From positions 1 to 28,917 of the forward strand of contig JASEGN010000004.1 in assembly GCA_030018055.1 (NCBI GenBank): a DNA stretch of 28,917 bases, read 5' to 3'. The position numbers and the translations under genes are program-made. Positions 15,077 through 21,975 of this stretch are shown piece after piece (positions within the stretch are counted from its first letter, which is position 1; each line of letters starts with the position of its first letter). The notes beneath the pieces are model-generated. The model worked only from the letters and a program-made list of their open reading frames with translations. It made no database searches and was not told the origin of the DNA. The stretch is from Candidatus Aenigmatarchaeota archaeon (lineage in GTDB: Archaea; Aenigmatarchaeota; Aenigmatarchaeia; CG10238-14; SCSR01).

Positions 15077-15640
15077 GTGATATTTTTGGAATTAGAAAAA
15101 TTAAACAGAATTATCAGGAATTGTAAAAAATGTGAGCTTTGGAAAACAAGAACAAATGCTGTTCCTGGAGAAGGGCCACAAGATGCAAGGATAATGTTTG
15201 TTGGAATGGCTCCAGGAAGAACTGAAGATATAGAAGGTAGACCTTTTGTAGGTCCTGCAGGAAAATTTTTAAATAAACTTCTTGAATCAACTGGAATTAA
15301 AAGGTCGGAAGTTTTTCTTACAAGTCCATTAAAATGTTTTCCACCACGCAACAGGAAACCTTTACCAAAAGAAATTGAGGCTTGCAAGCCCTACTTACTA
15401 AAACAAATTGAAATCATTAGACCACAAATTATTATTTTACTTGGGGAAGTAGCTCTAGAAACTTTGTTAAAGAGAAAAGATGTTAGTAATGTTAGAGGTA
15501 AACCAATTGAAAAGGATGGTATTATTTACTTTCCAACCTATCATCCTGCTGCTGGAATGAGATTCCCAAAAATAAGAGAAAAATTACTTAATGATTTTAT
15601 GAAGTTAAAGAAAATTATACAAAAACTACAGTTAAGTTAA
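15077..15640 (+). CDS. Uracil-DNA glycosylase, family 4 (Fe-S)
   Basis: 187 aa. It removes uracil from DNA to start base excision repair. The Fe-S cysteine pair is NCKKCELW (Cys16, Cys19), with two more cysteines in KCFPP and EACKPYL. Catalytic motif A is GMAPGRTEDIEGRPFVGPAG and motif B is the terminal PTYHPAA. These are the diagnostic features of thermophile-type UDG family 4. The start is GTG 15077 or TTG 15086. A TATA at 15054-15060 favours the latter as leaderless, but both give a complete protein. The PyrDK gene begins one base after its stop, so the two are co-transcribed. Confidence 0.95.
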   Translation: MIFLELEKLNRIIRNCKKCELWKTRTNAVPGEGPQDARIMFVGMAPGRTEDIEGRPFVGPAGKFLNKLLESTGIKRSEVFLTSPLKCFPPRNRKPLPKEIEACKPYLLKQIEIIRPQIIILLGEVALETLLKRKDVSNVRGKPIEKDGIIYFPTYHPAAGMRFPKIREKLLNDFMKLKKIIQKLQLS

Positions 15641-15641
15641 A

Positions 15642-17246
15642 ATGAAATATCAACTTTTTGGAAAAGAAATTAGTGGACCTTTCACAATACCTGCAGGCAT
15701 AGTTGCTACGGAATTATCGACACTAGAAAAAATCGCAAGGGAGATTCCAGAAATAGGAATATTAACAACAAAAAGTATAGGATCAAAAGCAAGGGAAGGT
15801 AATAGAGAGCCTATCATTGCTCAATACACACCTTATTCTTTTATCAATGCTGTTGGTCTTGCAAATCCAGGATCACAAGAATTTGCAAAAAGATTATCAA
15901 AAATAAAAATTCCAGAGGATAAATTTCTGTTAATTTCGATATTTGGAAGTAATGAGAATGAATTTAAAGAAGTAGCAGGAAAACTACTCGAGCACGGGGA
16001 CGGATTTGAACTGAATATTTCTTGTCCTCATTCTGATAAATATGGCCAAGTTATTGGTCAAGATAGAGTACTTGTGGAGAAAATAACAAAAAGTGTAACC
16101 TCCTTGGGAAAGCCTGTTGTTGCTAAAATTTCCCCAAATTTAGATGTGAAAGAAACTGTAGCTTCTGTCATAAAAGGTGGAGCATCTGGTATAACAGCAA
16201 TAAACACAAAAGGGCCTGAATTATATTTGCACGATGGTTATCTTGTTCTTTCAAATAAAGTTGGAGGAATTTCAGGGAAGGCAATTTTAGAGTTAGGAAT
16301 AAAATGCGTAAGGGAAATCAGGAAGATAACCTCTAGCTTGCCTGTAATTGCTTGTGGAGGGATATCGACAGCTGAAGACATAAAACGTTATAAAAAGGCT
16401 GGTGCTAATTTTTTTGGGATCGGATCTGCATTAGTTGGGATGAATACCGAAGAGATAAAAGAATATTTCCATGAATTGTTAAATGATGTTGAAAGCGGAA
16501 CAAATAATGGAATGAAATTTTTAAAAGAAAAACTGAAGATGGAATATAGAAAATTCAGAGTAAAGAAAAATGAGCAGCTAGCAGAGGATTTGTTTCTTTT
16601 GGAATTAGATGGTAGTGTAAAAGTAGAGCCAGGACAATTTATTTTTACGTGGCTCCCTGAAAGGGGAGAAAAGCCATTTTCTGTATTTGATGATGAGCCA
16701 TTAACTTTGCTTGTAAGGAAAAAAGGCTATTTCACGACTGAGTTATCAAAACTAAAAAAAGGAGACATGCTTTACATACGTGGACCTTATGGAAACTCTC
16801 CGAAAGTAGATGGAAGAATTTTGCTGGTTGGTGGTGGAACTGGAATTGCAGCACTTCTTCTATTTGCTAGGAAAAATAAGAAAGCTGTAGCGGTGTTAGG
16901 GGCGAAGGATAGAAAACATTTAGCTTGTGTAAAAAAGTTTAGTGTAACATGTGAAGAAGTTTACTTAGCTACAGAAAGTGGCGAAGTGGGTAATAAAGGA
17001 ATGGTAACCGATAATCTAGAAAAAATTATAGAAAAAACACAACCTAATTATTGTATAAATTGTGGTCCAGAAGCTATGGTAAAAATTGCTATCCAGAAAG
17101 AAAGCAAGTATGTGGATTTAGAGAGAATCTACTCTTCAATAGAATTTTTAACAAAATGTGGAATTGGTTTGTGTGGAAGTTGTGCAACTTCAAAAGGTTA
17201 TAGAATTTGTGTTGATGGAACTTTCTTAACCCCAATGAAAATTTGA
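15642..17246 (+). CDS. Fused dihydroorotate dehydrogenase: PyrD (class 1B) plus PyrK electron-transfer subunit
   Basis: 534 aa. Residues 1-~285 are the FMN-binding TIM barrel of class 1B dihydroorotate dehydrogenase: TKSIGSKAREGN near 43, FINAVGLANPG near 67, the catalytic Cys128 in ELNISCPHS, and VIACGGISTAEDI with the phosphate-binding FFGIGSAL. Residues ~300-534 are the PyrK FAD/NAD/[2Fe-2S] subunit: EYRKFRVKKNEQLAEDLFLLELD, FAD site KPFSVFD, NAD site LLVGGGTGIAALL, and cluster cysteines 506, 511, 514 and 523 in CGIGLCGSCATSKGYRIC. Normally these are separate chains in an alpha2beta2 complex; here a ~15-residue linker joins them in frame with no stop. Internal ATGs at residues 291 and 300 could also allow a separate PyrK. 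It converts dihydroorotate to orotate using NAD. Confidence 0.93.
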   Translation: MKYQLFGKEISGPFTIPAGIVATELSTLEKIAREIPEIGILTTKSIGSKAREGNREPIIAQYTPYSFINAVGLANPGSQEFAKRLSKIKIPEDKFLLISIFGSNENEFKEVAGKLLEHGDGFELNISCPHSDKYGQVIGQDRVLVEKITKSVTSLGKPVVAKISPNLDVKETVASVIKGGASGITAINTKGPELYLHDGYLVLSNKVGGISGKAILELGIKCVREIRKITSSLPVIACGGISTAEDIKRYKKAGANFFGIGSALVGMNTEEIKEYFHELLNDVESGTNNGMKFLKEKLKMEYRKFRVKKNEQLAEDLFLLELDGSVKVEPGQFIFTWLPERGEKPFSVFDDEPLTLLVRKKGYFTTELSKLKKGDMLYIRGPYGNSPKVDGRILLVGGGTGIAALLLFARKNKKAVAVLGAKDRKHLACVKKFSVTCEEVYLATESGEVGNKGMVTDNLEKIIEKTQPNYCINCGPEAMVKIAIQKESKYVDLERIYSSIEFLTKCGIGLCGSCATSKGYRICVDGTFLTPMKI

Positions 17247-17256
17247 AAATTAATGG

Positions 17257-17712
17257 CTATTCCTCTAGAAAAAATTCGTGGTCGCAACAATCATCTTTGT
17301 CCATTAAGGTTTTTGTCCTTTTAAATTTTATTTTTGGATTAAATGCTTTACATATCATGTAATCTGATTCACAGAACCATTTCCCTATATCAGGCATTCC
17401 AAACTCATGGAAAACATTAGCCCATACGCATTTCGTAAATTTATATTTAATTCTCTTTGGCTCATCAATTTCTTTTATCCATTCATGCGTGCCTGTACAA
17501 TCATCTTCAAGAATTTTTACAAAAGTTTGTAGGTTATTTGGATTTGCTTTACTAATCTCTTTCCATGGTTTATAAAAAACTTCTTGAAACCAATAATTCT
17601 TAAAACTTTCTACGGTTTCCTTTCCATAGTCGCTTTCAAGATAATTTACAATTGTAATTAGAGTTCTTGCATGAAATTTAGCTTCATTTTGAATATTTTT
17701 TAAGTAATTCAT
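17257..17712 (-). CDS. ATC-hydrolase-like protein (L-2-amino-thiazoline-4-carboxylate hydrolase family)
   Basis: 151 aa. The C-terminal half carries the family pattern: YKFTKCVWANVFHEFGMPDIGKWFCESD, then FNPKIKFKRTKTLMDKDDCCDH. The conserved Cys, His and Asp spacing and the KRTKTLM segment are characteristic. The named activity (ATC to N-carbamoyl-cysteine) is known for only a few members, and most archaeal copies are uncharacterised. There is no signal peptide. It is convergent with pyrDK and 70 bp from tRNA-Val, with no operon partner. Confidence 0.75.
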   Translation of the reverse strand: MNYLKNIQNEAKFHARTLITIVNYLESDYGKETVESFKNYWFQEVFYKPWKEISKANPNNLQTFVKILEDDCTGTHEWIKEIDEPKRIKYKFTKCVWANVFHEFGMPDIGKWFCESDYMICKAFNPKIKFKRTKTLMDKDDCCDHEFFLEE

Positions 17713-17784
17713 AATTTTTAGTATTTTTATTTGAAATTTAAAGAAAATTTAACTTTCACAAAACAAAAAATAATAGAGAACTTT

Positions 17785-17855
17785 GGGCCTGTAGTCTAAT
17801 GGTAGAACATAACCCTTACAAGGTTAAGGTGCCAGTTCGATTCTGGCCGGGCCCA
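17785..17855 (+). tRNA. tRNA-Val (UAC), no intron
   Basis: 71 nt with a full cloverleaf. The acceptor GGGCCTG pairs with CGGGCCC at 17848-17854. The D arm GTCT/GAAC has one C-A mismatch. The anticodon stem TAACC/GGTTA encloses loop CTTACAA with anticodon TAC at 17817-17819. The variable loop is AGGT and the T arm is GCCAG-TTCGATT-CTGGC. The discriminator is A at 17855 and CCA is not encoded. The 3' 40 nt overlap the antisense end of the THEP1 gene. Confidence 0.95.
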
Positions 17856-18355
17856 CTCAACTTTTTCTTAAACAAGTCCACTAACGACTCTCTATTTTGA
17901 ACCGTAACCTCTATAATTTCTCCATATTTTTTAAACTTGTTTATAAAATCTCTATGCAAGCAAACAATAACATTTTTATCAGATTTTAAAATCTCATAAA
18001 TTTTCTCTCTGAATTTTTGGCTAAACCATTCCATCCTCCCTATTTCATCTATACCGATTATGTCACAATTTTTTAAAGCAAAATCTAAAGCTGGTAAAGC
18101 AACCTTTTCAAAACTCTTAATGTCAACTCTATATTTTCCAAGCTTAGGACCAATTTTTTGTTCAACGCTAGCTAAAGTCCCCTCCTTTTGGGAGTAGACA
18201 TCCCTTACAGCAAAAGCAGTCCTTTTTCCACCAACTCTAACTTCAGGAGTGATTATTCCACCAACATTTAATCCTTTTTCCTTTAATAGTTCAATCGTTT
18301 TCGTTAAAACCGTTGATTTTCCACAACCTGGTTTACCTGTAAGAAATAATTTCAT
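17816..18355 (-). CDS. THEP1-type nucleoside-triphosphatase
   Basis: 179 aa. The P-loop TGKPGCGKST is at 6-15, GGIITPEVRVGGKRTAF gives the family's second block, and Walker B is IIGIDEIGRMEW near 100. This matches the archaeal/eukaryotic NTPase family of Aquifex THEP1 (human NTPCR), which hydrolyses NTPs to NDPs. The family-typical end is near VTVQNRESLVDLFKKKL. The last ~14 residues (SGPGQNRTGTLTL) are encoded antisense to the 3' part of tRNA-Val and look like read-through of the tRNA, not conserved protein. The stop lies inside the tRNA anticodon region. Confidence 0.88.
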   Translation of the reverse strand: MKLFLTGKPGCGKSTVLTKTIELLKEKGLNVGGIITPEVRVGGKRTAFAVRDVYSQKEGTLASVEQKIGPKLGKYRVDIKSFEKVALPALDFALKNCDIIGIDEIGRMEWFSQKFREKIYEILKSDKNVIVCLHRDFINKFKKYGEIIEVTVQNRESLVDLFKKKLSGPGQNRTGTLTL

Positions 18356-18474
18356 AAAATAAAATACTTCTTAAAGACTAATTTAGCTACAAGAAAAAGA
18401 GTTGTTAAAAATGTAAGTTCTAGAATTCTTTAACTTTTATTATTTTCTATGTTATTTAAAAATAAGTGACAAGA

Positions 18475-18705
18475 ATGGTAGTTTATGAAGCTAAGATCTC
18501 AGAAATTAATGCTGCGGTAGACATAATGAAAAAATTAAAAAGATATAAGTTACTTGCAGAAGTGAATACATGTAAAATATATAGAGAGAACTCCGTAGTC
18601 ATCGATGTTAATCTAGATGAGTTAATATTAATATCTCCCTCTGAGGATTCTATAATAAAAACACTGGAAGATTTAGGGATAAAGAATTACAAGAAGTTGA
18701 TGTAA
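18475..18705 (+). CDS. Small alpha/beta protein of unknown function (76 aa)
   Basis: I do not recognise it. MVVYEAKISEINAAVDIMKKLKRY is followed by strands LLAEVNTCKIYRENSVVIDVNLDELILIS and a final helix SEDSIIKTLEDLGIKNYKKL, a compact alpha-beta-beta-beta-alpha pattern. A GTG start 9 nt earlier (18466) is possible. The TATA-like TTATTTAAAA at 18452-18461 is too close for it and fits the ATG at 18475 better. It stands alone between divergent neighbours. Confidence 0.55.
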   Translation: MVVYEAKISEINAAVDIMKKLKRYKLLAEVNTCKIYRENSVVIDVNLDELILISPSEDSIIKTLEDLGIKNYKKLM

Positions 18706-18712
18706 TTATTTT

Positions 18713-18793
18713 TTACGTTTCTTTGGCTTTAATTTTTTTTATCTTTGGCTTTTCTCTTTTATTGTTTTTACTCTTATCATGCCTCTCTTGCAT
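18713..18793 (-). CDS. Possible 26-aa lysine-rich peptide
   Basis: The minus strand opens at ATG 18793 and runs 26 codons to TAA at 18713. The peptide is very basic (MQERHDKSKNNKREKPK...). It may be chance in an A-rich stretch, or a tiny nucleic-acid-binding peptide. There is no ribosome binding site or recognised family. Confidence 0.2.
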   Translation of the reverse strand: MQERHDKSKNNKREKPKIKKIKAKET

Positions 18794-18859
18794 TTTTTAA
18801 CGTATTTTCATATGATGCTGTTGCCAACATCTTTATATTTATGAATTGTAATTAAAAAT

Positions 18860-19264
18860 ATGGCAAAGCGATTAAGTAGATTATTTAATCGACCGGTCAA
18901 AAGAAGTGAATTTGAGATTGTGGTTGGTGGTACTTTTACTCTTTCTTCACTTGAATTTTATTATGTCAATTCTAAGTTACTAGAAATAGAGAGGATCCTA
19001 ATAGAGCGAGGTCTTTCTACACCAAACTCTGTCACAGAGTTTTATAGCTCTTATTTTCCTCACGCGCTTCTTTTAGGAGCAGTAGCCGGAAGCTTAGCGG
19101 TGGCAGACGGTGCAGTAAGAATGTACGGAGAAATTACAAATAAAGAACCATATAAAAATGGATTCATTGAGCCATTATTCTCCAAAATTTCTAGATTAAG
19201 TACTAAAATTTCTGAATTAGGTAAAACAAAACTATATAGAACAAAAGAAGCTATATCCACTTGA
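18860..19264 (+). CDS. Hypothetical protein with two hydrophobic segments (134 aa)
   Basis: No family is recognised. Two moderately hydrophobic stretches, IVVGGTFTLSSLEFYYV (~20-36) and FPHALLLGAVAGSLAVADGAV (~66-86), could be membrane helices. The N-terminus (MAKRLSRLFNRPVKR) is basic, which would favour a cytoplasmic N-terminus. The C-terminal third (LFSKISRLSTKISELGKTKLYRTK) is amphipathic and basic. A TATA tract CTTTATATTTATG at ~18831-18843 lies about 25 bp before the ATG, so the gene is leaderless. Confidence 0.5.
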   Translation: MAKRLSRLFNRPVKRSEFEIVVGGTFTLSSLEFYYVNSKLLEIERILIERGLSTPNSVTEFYSSYFPHALLLGAVAGSLAVADGAVRMYGEITNKEPYKNGFIEPLFSKISRLSTKISELGKTKLYRTKEAIST

Positions 19265-19359
19265 TTCTACTCTTTTCGTTTACATATTTTAAATTTTAAA
19301 GCTGATAAAAGGAGGAGTTTAATCTCTATTTAGAAATAAGAAACATAGCGGGGACTGGA

Positions 19360-19379
19360 ATTCCAGAGCTCTTAGCTCA
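19360..19379 (-). other. tRNA-iMet intron 5 (T loop, position 59/60)
   Basis: 20 nt. The central helix is TTCA/TGGA with one G-U. The bulges are AAT and ATT. The inner hairpin GAGCT/AGCTC has loop AAG, and the outer helix is the T stem. Splicing gives the consensus loop TTCAAAT. Confidence 0.9.
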
Positions 19380-19395
19380 TTTGAACCAGTGACCT

Positions 19396-19411
19396 TTACC
19401 CGATTTTATCT
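19396..19411 (-). other. tRNA-iMet intron 4 (43/44, variable region)
   Basis: 16 nt. The central helix is ACCC/GGGT, all Watson-Crick. The bulges are GAA and AAA. The inner helix is GAT/ATC with loop AAA. Splicing gives CCCGA followed by variable loop AGGTC. Confidence 0.9.
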
Positions 19412-19417
19412 TCGGGT

Positions 19418-19433
19418 GTCTTAACCTGAAGTC
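19418..19433 (-). other. tRNA-iMet intron 3 (canonical 37/38)
   Basis: 16 nt. The central helix is CTCA/TAAG with one C-A mismatch. The bulges are TAG and ACA. The inner helix is ACT/GGT with one T-G. The outer helix is the anticodon-stem GG/CC. Splicing gives loop CTCATAA. Confidence 0.85.
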
Positions 19434-19441
19434 TATGAGCC

Positions 19442-19457
19442 ATTCGTGATTTTCTCT
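19442..19457 (-). other. tRNA-iMet intron 2 (29/30, anticodon stem)
   Basis: 16 nt. The central helix is TCGT/ACGA, all Watson-Crick. The bulges are CGA and ATG, the inner helix is GA/TC and the outer helix GC/GC. Splicing joins TCG to GG and completes the anticodon 5' strand. Confidence 0.9.
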
Positions 19458-19465
19458 CGACGAGC

Positions 19466-19479
19466 AAACTGTCATTGAC
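19466..19479 (-). other. tRNA-iMet intron 1 (21/22, D arm)
   Basis: 14 nt. The central helix is CCTG/CAGT with one C-T mismatch. The bulges are GAG and TTG, the inner helix is TC/GA and the outer helix AG/CT. Splicing gives an 8-nt D loop with A14, GG and A21 closed by GAGC/GCTC. Confidence 0.8.
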
Positions 19480-19521
19480 TCCAGGCTGCTCTACCCCGCT
19501 ATTTTAAAGTTAATTAATAAA

Positions 19522-19531
19522 ACTTATAAAT
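19522..19531. promoter_or_regulatory. Shared bidirectional TATA box, tRNA-iMet / 185-aa gene
   Basis: The palindromic core TTATAA at 19524-19529 lies ~26 bp from the tRNA 5' end (19500, minus) and ~21 bp from the ATG at 19548 (plus). The whole intergenic gap is 47 bp, so one TBP site probably drives both. Confidence 0.55.
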
Positions 19532-19547
19532 AAAGAATAAGGAAATA

Positions 19548-20105
19548 ATGCCAAGATATAACTCGGGTTATTTTTTGGAGATTTTTCTTGAAGGTGATGT
19601 AGTAGATCACGCTGGCCAGGTAGACAAATATAAAAAGGGAGTTATTGAAAAATTAAGAGAGTTAGAGAAAGAATATTCAAAAATAGAAATTTGGCCAAAA
19701 ATAGGAGTTTCAAGTGTAATCAGGATTACTGCCAATGATTCAATTTATTCAGCTGATTGGGAGAGAATTAAAGCTCGAGCTATGGCTATAGTAGAATGTG
19801 ATAAAAATGAGGAGCAAATGATCAGAAGAGGGAAAGAATTAGCAGAATTTCAAAAAGCTCAGGAAAAATTGCAGAAAGCGACCTTGGAATACTTAGGAAG
19901 TAGTTCTGAAAGAAAATATACTTTGGAAGAGGTAGCTGAGGCAATAGAAATCCCTACTTATTGGAAAGGTTTTAGTAAGCCTCAAAGAGAAGTGATTGTC
20001 TCTCAACAATTAAGCCAACTAGTGAAGCTGGAAAAAGTGGAAGAATCTGGAGAAAGTAAAGAATTTAAGCAGATATATTATTACAGACTTAAATCGAAAG
20101 AATAA
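19548..20105 (+). CDS. Uncharacterised protein with C-terminal winged-helix-like region
   Basis: 185 aa, family not recognised. The first ~85 residues look like an alpha/beta domain (FLEIFLEGDVVDHAG..., IEIWPKIGVSSVIRITAND...). Residues ~86-115 form a charged helix (EEQMIRRGKELAEFQKAQEKLQKATLEYL). The last ~65 residues resemble a winged helix (YTLEEVAEAIEIP... REVIVSQQLSQLVKLEKVEE... QIYYYRL). A nucleic-acid-binding role is possible. It is divergent from the initiator tRNA-Met gene with a shared TATA, and its mRNA should be leaderless. Confidence 0.6.
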   Translation: MPRYNSGYFLEIFLEGDVVDHAGQVDKYKKGVIEKLRELEKEYSKIEIWPKIGVSSVIRITANDSIYSADWERIKARAMAIVECDKNEEQMIRRGKELAEFQKAQEKLQKATLEYLGSSSERKYTLEEVAEAIEIPTYWKGFSKPQREVIVSQQLSQLVKLEKVEESGESKEFKQIYYYRLKSKE

Positions 20106-20163
20106 AAAAGCAAGCTGGTCGAAATTTTTTACAGCTTCTGTCAAATTGAGTCTTATAACTTAA

Positions 20164-20811
20164 TTAAAAAAGACTTAATAGCTCGTATAAACTAGAGATA
20201 AAATAATCAGGATTTTGTTTTTTGAGTCTCCAACTTGGGTGATAACTACCTGCTCTACTTATTGCAATCGTGTATACGTTTGCTCTTTTTCCAGCGATGA
20301 CATCTTCTTCCATATCTCCAACATATGCAGACTCCTCTGGTCTCGCTTTCAACTTCTCTAGAGTAACTAACAGGGATTTTGGTGATGGTTTTTGTTCATT
20401 GCAATCCTCTTGACTAGTAATTACATCAAAATAGTTGGCTATTTTAAATTCCTGCAAGTGTTCTCTTAAAAATAAATTTGGTATATTCGACACTATACTC
20501 AAAGATATTCGCTTTCTCTTAAGTTCTTCTAATACATCTTTAACTTCAGGGAATATTTTAACATGAAAAAAATACTTAGGATAGAATTGTTTAAATCCCT
20601 TTTCAACTTCATCTACCCTATCTTCTGGTATACCGCTGCATCTATGAAATTCAGGAATGGGTAATTTAAATTTTTCTTTAAACTCTTCTAGAGTTTCAAA
20701 CCTCTTAAAACCGAAAGCTTCATAAGCGTCGGAATTAGCATTCCAAACTGTATAGAGGTCATCGATAATTACACCGCTACAATCGAACATCAGAGTATTT
20801 AGCTTTGACAT
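20164..20811 (-). CDS. HAD-superfamily hydrolase, atypical DxSG motif
   Basis: 215 aa from ATG 20811. The HAD motifs are: motif I FDCSGVI with nucleophile Asp10; motif II SIVSN; motif III Lys in QKPSPKS; motif IV YVGDMEEDV. The helical cap is type C1 (residues ~20-90). The general-acid Asp expected two residues after the nucleophile is Ser12 (DxSG in place of DxDG), as happens in dehalogenase- or phosphonatase-type HADs, so a simple phosphatase role is uncertain. An in-frame ATG at 20868 would overlap the cdc6 stop. A TATA-like TTATAAAAAATTT at ~20833-20845 supports 20811 as a leaderless start. Confidence 0.85.
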   Translation of the reverse strand: MSKLNTLMFDCSGVIIDDLYTVWNANSDAYEAFGFKRFETLEEFKEKFKLPIPEFHRCSGIPEDRVDEVEKGFKQFYPKYFFHVKIFPEVKDVLEELKRKRISLSIVSNIPNLFLREHLQEFKIANYFDVITSQEDCNEQKPSPKSLLVTLEKLKARPEESAYVGDMEEDVIAGKRANVYTIAISRAGSYHPSWRLKKQNPDYFISSLYELLSLF

Positions 20812-20864
20812 ACTATTTATAAGAAAAGCTGGTTTTAAATTTTTTATAAAATTCTGTTGATAAT

Positions 20865-21920
20865 TCAAACCTTTGAAATAATTCTACTAAATCCACGAAT
20901 ACCTCTTACCCTTCTTACCTTAATAAGTCCAATTTTTGCCAGTTCACGTAGATAATTTCTAATAGTTCTATCGCTAATTTCACTAACCTTCTTTTTACAT
21001 GCTTGATATAGCTCGTTAGACGTTAACCTTTTTCTCTCTTCCAAAATATCCAAAATGACCTTTTCTGTATTATTGATTCTTTCTTTTAAAATTTGTGGCT
21101 TAACCTCTTTCACCCCCCTCAAAACTTTTCTTACATACTTAACTTTAACTTCGTTGGCATTTTCAGCCTCAGCAACCCTTCCAGCCCTTAGTAAACATTC
21201 TAGCCCTACCCTAACATCTCCACCTTTTTTGATAGCACGATTAGCAGCTAGAAGAACAACGCCCTTTTCAACTTTAAAAAAAGCTTGCTTTGCTCTTTCA
21301 TCTAAAATACCAACCATTTCACTTAGGTTATAAGTGTTAAATCCGATCTCCTCTATAGCTAAGCTACTCCTAATTCTCCCATCTACTCCAGCAAAGACAT
21401 AGGGATTGTTTGAAATAAATACTATGCCAAAAGGATTTTTCAAATATTGATTCATCCTTAGCAAATCATAAAGGGCATCTTGTCCTTCAGGTATTAACTT
21501 GTCAACTTCATCTAAGCAAATAACAAACCCCTTGTTAAGCGTCCTTGCTATTTCAAGAAATTTTTCTAAAATTTCGTCCTTGCTAGTACCTCGTCTTGGA
21601 ACAAAACCTCCACAATCTAGAACGATTTTTGTTAGGATTGCATGAGAGCTACGATAATCCCAACAATTCAAATAAATTGTTTTGACCCTCTCAGAATAGC
21701 TTTCAAATTCTCTAAAAACATATTTTGTGCAGGCTGTCTTTCCAATCCCAGGAGCACCATGAATAAAAGTATTTTGCGGTTTTCTTCCTTTGCTTGCTGG
21801 TAGTAGATTGTTTGCCAGTAGCTTAATCTGTTGTTCTCTATGTGGTAACATCTCCGGTAAATACTCTGGCGAAAGAATTTCTTCATTTTTAAAAATTTTT
21901 GATTCCTCTAAATATTGCAT
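20865..21920 (-). CDS. cdc6: Orc1/Cdc6 replication initiator
   Basis: 351 aa. This is an AAA+ ATPase with Walker A HGAPGIGKT (54-62), Walker B VICLDEVDK (133-141) and sensor 1 IVFISNN. The arginine-rich sensor 2/lid follows, then a C-terminal winged helix (LTSNELYQACKKKVSEISDRTIRNYLRELAKIGLIK) that binds origin DNA. The length is a little below the usual ~380-410 aa. A TATA-like tract near 21946 lies ~26 bp upstream, so it is leaderless. Archaeal origins often adjoin this gene, but the 55-bp gap upstream is too short for one and I see no origin-recognition-box repeats on either side. Confidence 0.92.
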   Translation of the reverse strand: MQYLEESKIFKNEEILSPEYLPEMLPHREQQIKLLANNLLPASKGRKPQNTFIHGAPGIGKTACTKYVFREFESYSERVKTIYLNCWDYRSSHAILTKIVLDCGGFVPRRGTSKDEILEKFLEIARTLNKGFVICLDEVDKLIPEGQDALYDLLRMNQYLKNPFGIVFISNNPYVFAGVDGRIRSSLAIEEIGFNTYNLSEMVGILDERAKQAFFKVEKGVVLLAANRAIKKGGDVRVGLECLLRAGRVAEAENANEVKVKYVRKVLRGVKEVKPQILKERINNTEKVILDILEERKRLTSNELYQACKKKVSEISDRTIRNYLRELAKIGLIKVRRVRGIRGFSRIISKV

Positions 21921-21975
21921 AATTTTTTATTGATGTTAAAAAATTAAATGTTTCTCTTGGTTAAGTAAGGAAAAA

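Larger units (their letters stand above)
19346..19500 (-). tRNA. Initiator tRNA-Met (CAU) with five BHB introns
   Basis: The minus-strand gene is 155 nt. Removing five segments leaves a perfect 73-nt tRNA: acceptor AGCGGGG/CCCCGCT plus discriminator A, TA, D arm GAGC-AGCCTGGA-GCTC, G26, anticodon arm TCGGG-CTCATAA-CCCGA, variable AGGTC, and T arm ACTGG-TTCAAAT-CCAGT. The A1-U72 pair and three G-C pairs under the anticodon loop mark an initiator. Introns (plus coordinates) are 19466-19479 (14 nt, position 21/22), 19442-19457 (16 nt, 29/30), 19418-19433 (16 nt, 37/38), 19396-19411 (16 nt, 43/44) and 19360-19379 (20 nt, 59/60). Each fits a bulge-helix-bulge: 3-nt bulge, 4-bp helix, 3-nt bulge, cut after the second bulge base on both sides. 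Two central helices are fully Watson-Crick, one has a G-U and two have one mismatch. The anticodon is at 19435-19437. Confidence 0.95.

Noticed and set aside
20865..21975. Replication origin beside cdc6
   Set aside because: The gap upstream of cdc6 is 55 bp and no origin-recognition-box repeats or large AT-rich unwinding region are evident.
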